Source of the DNA: Actinomycetes bacterium
GTDB taxonomy: Bacteria > Actinomycetota > Acidimicrobiia > Acidimicrobiales > Acidimicrobiaceae
Assembly: GCA_021790855.1 (NCBI GenBank)
Contig: JAJYFP010000003.1
Location: 1-16,898, forward strand
Reading direction: 5' to 3'
DNA length: 16,898 nt
Position 1 is the stretch's first letter. Each line of letters opens with the position of its first letter. The notes under the pieces were generated by a model. It made no database searches and was not told the DNA's origin. It saw nothing but the letters and a program-made list of their open reading frames with translations. Both the position numbers and the translations under genes were made by a program. Positions 13,490 through 16,898 of the stretch are shown here, in pieces.

Positions 13490-14611
13490 ATGCGCTTTAT
13501 CGACGAGTACCGCAATCCGGAGTTGATTCTGAAGCTGAGCCGTCAAATAAAACAAGAGGTTGCCGATCGAAGTTACCGTCTTATGGAGATCTGTGGCGGT
13601 CATACCCACAGTATCTACAGATTTGGAATCCATGAACTCCTACCCCAGAACATAGAGCTTATTCATGGTCCTGGATGTCCGGTATGTGTTCTTCCTTTAG
13701 GCAAGGTGGACGAAGCGTTGGAGCTTGTGCAGTCTAACGACGTGATATTTACTGCCTTTGGAGACGTGATGCGGGTTCCCGGATCCAAGCAGAGTCCATT
13801 TGAAGTGAAAGCCAAAGGTGCCGATATCCGAATGGTCTATTCTCCGACAGATGCTCTCAAGATTGCTCTTGAGCACCCAGACAAGGACGTTGTATTCTTC
13901 GCGATCGGATTTGAAACTACTGCGCCATCTACAGCGCTTACTATAAAACAAGCTCACGACCTGGGAGTCTCAAACTTTTCGGTGTTTTGCAACCACGTGA
14001 CCGTGGGTCCACCCCTTCGTTCCATCTTAGAGAGCGAATTTTTTGATCTTGACGGATTTGTCGGCCCCGGACACGTATCTACCGTTATAGGCCTTGACCC
14101 ATATCGCTTTGTAGCGGAGGAGTTTTCTCGTCCCATCGTAGTCTCTGGTTTTGAACCCACGGATATTTTGGAGTCTATCTTGTGGTTAGTACGCCTAATT
14201 AATGCTGGCGCCGCTTCTGTTGAGAACCAATACGTTAGGGCAGTAAAGAGCGAAGGTAACCTAGCGGCTTTGGCAGCCATGGACGAGGTGTTTGAAGAAC
14301 GTCCCAGCTTCGAATGGAGAGGACTTGGTTACATCGATTCCTCAGCACTTCGCATTAAAGATACCTACATCCGATACGACGCTGAAGTGCGCTATAAAGT
14401 GAAGCAGATATGTTCTCCTGACCCTGAAGGAGCTATCTGTGGGGAGGTTCTTGTAGGGAAAAAGAAACCGGAAGACTGCCCGTTGTTGGGAGTTACCTGT
14501 TCTCCAGAGTACCCAGTAGGGGCCTTGATGGTGTCTTCAGAAGGAGCCTGCAGCGCCTACTATACCTATGTTCACAGACGTTCTACACGATCAGGAAGTG
14601 GAGTCAGTTAG
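13490..14611 (+). CDS. hypD: HypD, iron-sulfur protein of Fe(CN)2CO assembly
   Basis: HypD is the [4Fe-4S] protein that, with HypC, builds the Fe(CN)2CO unit using cyanide from HypE. It is 373 residues, typical for the family. Conserved sites are present: EICGGHTH with Cys35 and His38, GPGCPVC with Cys63 and Cys66, the FAIGFETTAP segment, and a Cys-rich C-terminal part (ICSPDPEGAICG, EDCPLLG, VTCSPE, EGACSAYY) that ligates the cluster. ATG at 13490 was chosen because GAGGAGGGG lies just upstream and translation then starts at MRFIDEYRNP, the usual N-terminus; a longer frame from 13391 would add 33 residues unlike HypD. The stop abuts the hypE start codon. Confidence 0.96.
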   Translation: MRFIDEYRNPELILKLSRQIKQEVADRSYRLMEICGGHTHSIYRFGIHELLPQNIELIHGPGCPVCVLPLGKVDEALELVQSNDVIFTAFGDVMRVPGSKQSPFEVKAKGADIRMVYSPTDALKIALEHPDKDVVFFAIGFETTAPSTALTIKQAHDLGVSNFSVFCNHVTVGPPLRSILESEFFDLDGFVGPGHVSTVIGLDPYRFVAEEFSRPIVVSGFEPTDILESILWLVRLINAGAASVENQYVRAVKSEGNLAALAAMDEVFEERPSFEWRGLGYIDSSALRIKDTYIRYDAEVRYKVKQICSPDPEGAICGEVLVGKKKPEDCPLLGVTCSPEYPVGALMVSSEGACSAYYTYVHRRSTRSGSGVS

Positions 14612-15637
14612 GTGGACGTTTGGTTCTCTGACAAAGAGATTTTAATGGCCCATGGAGCTGGGGGAAAAGCGTCTAGAAAGTTAATGGACGGGCTTATTGC
14701 TCCTATTCTTTCTAACTACGGAAGTGCACCCACGCTAGAGGATTCTTTTGCTATTCCCGACTCGCAGATGTACATAACTACTGATTCTTTTGTAGTCAGT
14801 CCAAGCGTTTTTCCTGGAGGGACGTTAGGTGAGTTGGCAGTGAACGGAACCCTGAACGATCTCTCGGTTGCGGGCGCACGTCCTTTGCTGCTAACGTTAG
14901 CAATGATCATCGAGGCTGGAACATCTGTAGATGAACTGCAGCTTCAACTGGAAAAGATTGCCTCAACTGCTGAGGCGGCTGGAGCGAAGGTCGTTGCAGG
15001 TGACACCAAGGTGGTAGAGCACGGTGCAGGAGATGGAATCTACGTAACGACAACTGGTCTGGGTGTCAGACATCCAAGAGCTGCTCTTTCCAGCGGGCGT
15101 GTCAGACCCGGCGATAGTGTATTGTTGTCAGGGTCTCTGGGGGACCACGGAGTTACCATATTAATGGCCAGGGGAGATCTTGAGTTTTCCTCTGATTGGT
15201 TGTCCTCTGACACTGCAAATCTTTGGCCGCTTGTCGAAGCCCTTTTGACCGAGTTTGGTGACAAAGTGAGATGGATGCGGGATCCTACTAGAGGAGGGCT
15301 GGCAAGTACCCTAAACGAGCTGGCATTAGATACTCGAACCGAGATAGTGATTGATGAAGCTCGGGTTCCGCTGTCGGATCCAGTCAGGGGTGCGTGCGAG
15401 ATTTTGGGTCTGGATCCTTTCCATATCGCTAACGAAGGCAAGGTCGTGGTAGTCGTTGACCCGCGGATTGCCGATGCTGCATTGGATCTTTTGCGTGAAC
15501 ATCACCTTGGGAAAGAGGCAGCCCTGATTGGTGAGATTAGAGAGACTGATCTTCCTGTGGTCGTCTGTAGAACACAATTTGGTGCACATCGCACACTTGA
15601 TATGCTTACGGGAGACCCTCTTCCCCGGATCTGCTAG
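14612..15637 (+). CDS. hypE: HypE, carbamoyl dehydratase (cyanide-forming)
   Basis: HypE takes the carbamoyl group from HypF on its C-terminal Cys and dehydrates it with ATP to a thiocyanate, the donor of the CN ligands. The 341-residue protein ends in PRIC, keeping the essential terminal Cys (Cys341). It has the PurM-like fold motifs: AHGAGGKASRKLM near the N-terminus, DSFVVSPSVFPGG, a DTKVV loop, MRDPTRGGLASTLNE and a terminal beta-strand region. GTG at 14612 directly follows the hypD TAG with no gap, and AGGAAG lies upstream inside hypD, so the two are translated together. Its partner hypF is at the opposite end of the locus. Confidence 0.96.
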   Translation: MDVWFSDKEILMAHGAGGKASRKLMDGLIAPILSNYGSAPTLEDSFAIPDSQMYITTDSFVVSPSVFPGGTLGELAVNGTLNDLSVAGARPLLLTLAMIIEAGTSVDELQLQLEKIASTAEAAGAKVVAGDTKVVEHGAGDGIYVTTTGLGVRHPRAALSSGRVRPGDSVLLSGSLGDHGVTILMARGDLEFSSDWLSSDTANLWPLVEALLTEFGDKVRWMRDPTRGGLASTLNELALDTRTEIVIDEARVPLSDPVRGACEILGLDPFHIANEGKVVVVVDPRIADAALDLLREHHLGKEAALIGEIRETDLPVVVCRTQFGAHRTLDMLTGDPLPRIC

Positions 15638-15839
15638 GTCTCGACTATAGTTTAATTGATCGAGCTATCTTTGCGAGAACAACATTTGACGCGTATGAGT
15701 CCGTCACTACTTTAGACCCGTCATCGTTTGGGGATGCAAGGGAGTAGTGACACAATGTGCCAATCACGTGTCATTGATTGCTGTCTGCCGGTAGGATAGT
15801 GACGCAGAAGTTGCGATTTGGGATGGAGAGAGGATCCGT
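15638..15839. promoter_or_regulatory. Intergenic region between hypE and bpa with inverted repeat and likely bpa promoter
   Basis: A perfect 9-bp inverted repeat, GTCACTACT (15703-15711) and AGTAGTGAC (15743-15751), surrounds a 31-bp spacer; no T-run follows, so its role is open. A weaker CTCGA/TCGAG pair (15640-15644 and 15660-15664) lies just after hypE and may help termination. A promoter for bpa is suggested by GTGTCA (15768-15773), an 18-bp spacer and TAGGAT (15792-15797), a good actinobacterial -10. Nothing in the region looks coding. Confidence 0.45.
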
Positions 15840-16316
15840 ATGACCGAGCAGGAAAGTAACGAGCCAGAGGTGGTCGTACCTGAGGCGGCGGAGGAGTCTG
15901 AAGAGAGTGACCGCGATACCGTAACCTCTCCTTCGAAGGTCTTGCGAATTGGTTCAATGATCAAGACGCTTCTTGACGAGGTGAAGGCTTCTAACTTGGA
16001 TGAAGCCTCGAGGGTGAGACTTAAAGAGATCTACGATACCTCAATTGCTCAACTATCTGAAGTGATGTCTGATGACTTGGTTGAAGAACTTAAGACTTTT
16101 TCGTTGCCATTTGGGCCTGATGATGTTCCTTCTGAAGCTGAACTTAGGGTAGCTCAAGCCCAGTTGGTGGGATGGCTAGAAGGTTTGTTTCATGGCATTC
16201 AAGCTACTTTGTTTGCACAACAGATGGCTGCGAGAGGTCAGCTTGAAGATATGAGGGGACGAGGACTTCCCCAAAGTCGAATTGAAGGAAGCGTAGGGGG
16301 AGGCAACTACCTTTGA
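15840..16316 (+). CDS. bpa: Bacterial proteasome activator Bpa (DUF2587 family)
   Basis: Bpa forms a dodecameric ring that docks on the 20S proteasome and opens its gate without ATP, feeding it unfolded proteins. The 158-residue protein has the expected order: an acidic disordered N-terminus (residues 1-30), a four-helix core with RIGSMIKTLLDEV and LDEASRVRLKEIYDTS, the conserved AELRVAQAQLVGWLEGLFHG and QATLFAQQMAARGQL segments, and a Gly-rich tail ending GGGNYL. The terminal Tyr-Leu pair matches the GQYL tail of mycobacterial Bpa, which inserts into proteasome alpha-subunit pockets. This gene is the best lineage marker in the window, since proteasomes with Bpa are essentially actinobacterial. 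ATG at 15840 follows GGAGAGAGG. Its last codons contain the ribosome binding site of rpiB. Confidence 0.95.
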   Translation: MTEQESNEPEVVVPEAAEESEESDRDTVTSPSKVLRIGSMIKTLLDEVKASNLDEASRVRLKEIYDTSIAQLSEVMSDDLVEELKTFSLPFGPDDVPSEAELRVAQAQLVGWLEGLFHGIQATLFAQQMAARGQLEDMRGRGLPQSRIEGSVGGGNYL

Positions 16317-16804
16317 GTGGTGAGGTATCTACAAAGGTTGCAACAATCTCATTGGGTAGCGACCATGCTGGTTATCCTTTGAAAATAGTCGTAAAGGAAC
16401 ATTTGGAGAGCAAAGGCTATAAAGTCTTAGACTTTGGTACGTTTTCTACTGAGTCAACCGACTATCCCCTTTACTGCGCACCTGCAGCGGAAGCAGTGTC
16501 GACAGGAGCGGCTGATCTGGGCATTGTCTTTGGAGGTTCTGGGCAGGGGGAACAGATCGTCGCTAACAAGGTTCCTGGTATAAGGGCGGCCCTTTGTTTT
16601 AATGAGTTGAGTGCTCGTCTGGCACGCCAACACAACAACGCAAATGTCCTGTCTCTTGGAGCTCGCTTGCTTGGCGTGGAACTTGCTCTTTCAATTGTAG
16701 ATAGCTTTTTGGATGCGACCTATGAAGGTGGCAGGCATCAACGAAGAATTGATCAGATAACGGCGTTAGAAAACGGCGAGCAGCTCGTTCCACCTGCCTC
16801 TTAG
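16313..16804 (+). CDS. rpiB: Ribose-5-phosphate isomerase B
   Basis: RpiB interconverts ribose 5-phosphate and ribulose 5-phosphate in the pentose phosphate pathway. The 163-residue protein has the family pattern GSDHAGYPLK near the N-terminus, the ESTDYPLYC segment, GIVFGGSGQGEQIVANK, the conserved QHNNANVLSLG, and GRHQRRIDQI near the C-terminus. The active-site loop reads GGSGxGE, with Gly where E. coli RpiB has its catalytic Cys, so Glu in GQGE is the likely base, as in Mycobacterium tuberculosis RpiB. TTG at 16313 is the only workable start before the first motif; it overlaps the bpa TGA (TTGA) and has GGGGGAGG 8-10 nt upstream. The gene is probably co-transcribed with bpa and unrelated to the hydrogenase locus. 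Confidence 0.95.
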   Translation: MSGEVSTKVATISLGSDHAGYPLKIVVKEHLESKGYKVLDFGTFSTESTDYPLYCAPAAEAVSTGAADLGIVFGGSGQGEQIVANKVPGIRAALCFNELSARLARQHNNANVLSLGARLLGVELALSIVDSFLDATYEGGRHQRRIDQITALENGEQLVPPAS

Positions 16805-16898
16805 GTGTTAACCAAGCTGTCCGCAACGTCCTAATTTTGCAAAAGGAGTGCAAAGTCCTCTCTAATGAGTGGAGAAAAGGAATCTCGCCGTGCTTCAA
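16805..16898 (+). other. Region after rpiB, possibly the start of a truncated downstream gene
   Basis: No complete gene fits here. Two possible plus-strand starts run open to the edge: ATG at 16865 (MSGEKESRRAS) and GTG at 16890, the latter with AAAAGGA about 9 nt upstream. Too little is visible to name a product. AGGA-gtgcaaag-TCCT at 16844-16859 can form only a very short hairpin. Confidence 0.3.

Noticed and set aside
15721..15964. Minus-strand frames across the bpa promoter and N-terminus
   Set aside because: They are antisense shadows of bpa and its upstream region, with biased composition and no recognisable domain.
1..16898. Search for CRISPR arrays, tRNA or rRNA genes, transposases, integrases or attachment sites
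   Set aside because: No regularly spaced repeats, tRNA-like arms or mobile-element genes were seen; the locus looks like stable chromosomal DNA.

Overview
The window looks like chromosomal DNA of an actinobacterium. The strongest marker is a gene for the bacterial proteasome activator Bpa, whose core and C-terminal tail resemble mycobacterial Bpa. It sits next to an RpiB of the mycobacterial type, with Glu rather than Cys as likely catalytic base. Base composition is near half G+C by eye and therefore low for the phylum. Together with a group 1h [NiFe]-hydrogenase this would suit a moderate-GC lineage such as Acidimicrobiia (an inference, not proved here). Start codons are often GTG or TTG, usually behind purine-rich Shine-Dalgarno sequences.

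Layout: the tail of an MFS transporter (1-400, +); hypF (605-2878, +); a compact leftward block of twelve genes (12042 down to 2894, -) in the transcription order DUF1641 protein, hypA, hypB, small subunit hhyS, large subunit hhyL, maturation protease with an extra C-terminal domain, a previously uncalled ORF of about 50 codons, TPR protein, 121-residue unknown protein, NifU-Rieske hybrid protein, six-repeat NHL propeller protein, hypC; an AraC-family regulator (12264-13346, -); hypD-hypE (13490-15637, +), divergent from the regulator; and an unrelated bpa-rpiB pair (15840-16804, +). The right edge may hold the first bases of another gene.

The centre is a complete locus for a group 1h (formerly group 5, 'actinobacterial-type', high-affinity) [NiFe]-hydrogenase. 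It carries both catalytic subunits, all six Hyp factors for nickel and Fe(CN)2CO assembly, and a dedicated endopeptidase. Neither hydrogenase subunit has a signal peptide, so the enzyme should face the cytoplasm. The NifU-Rieske protein is the natural candidate to carry electrons away from the small subunit. The NHL, TPR, 121-residue, 50-residue and DUF1641 proteins are accessory partners of unknown role and form the least understood part of the locus.

Regulatory structure is visible in three places: tandem and inverted repeats upstream of the DUF1641-hypAB promoter, next to the AraC gene; a perfect 11-bp inverted repeat between hypB and hhyS; and a likely promoter ahead of hypDE. Group 1h enzymes are known for scavenging trace H2 during starvation, and an AraC-type switch would fit conditional expression. 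That link is inference.
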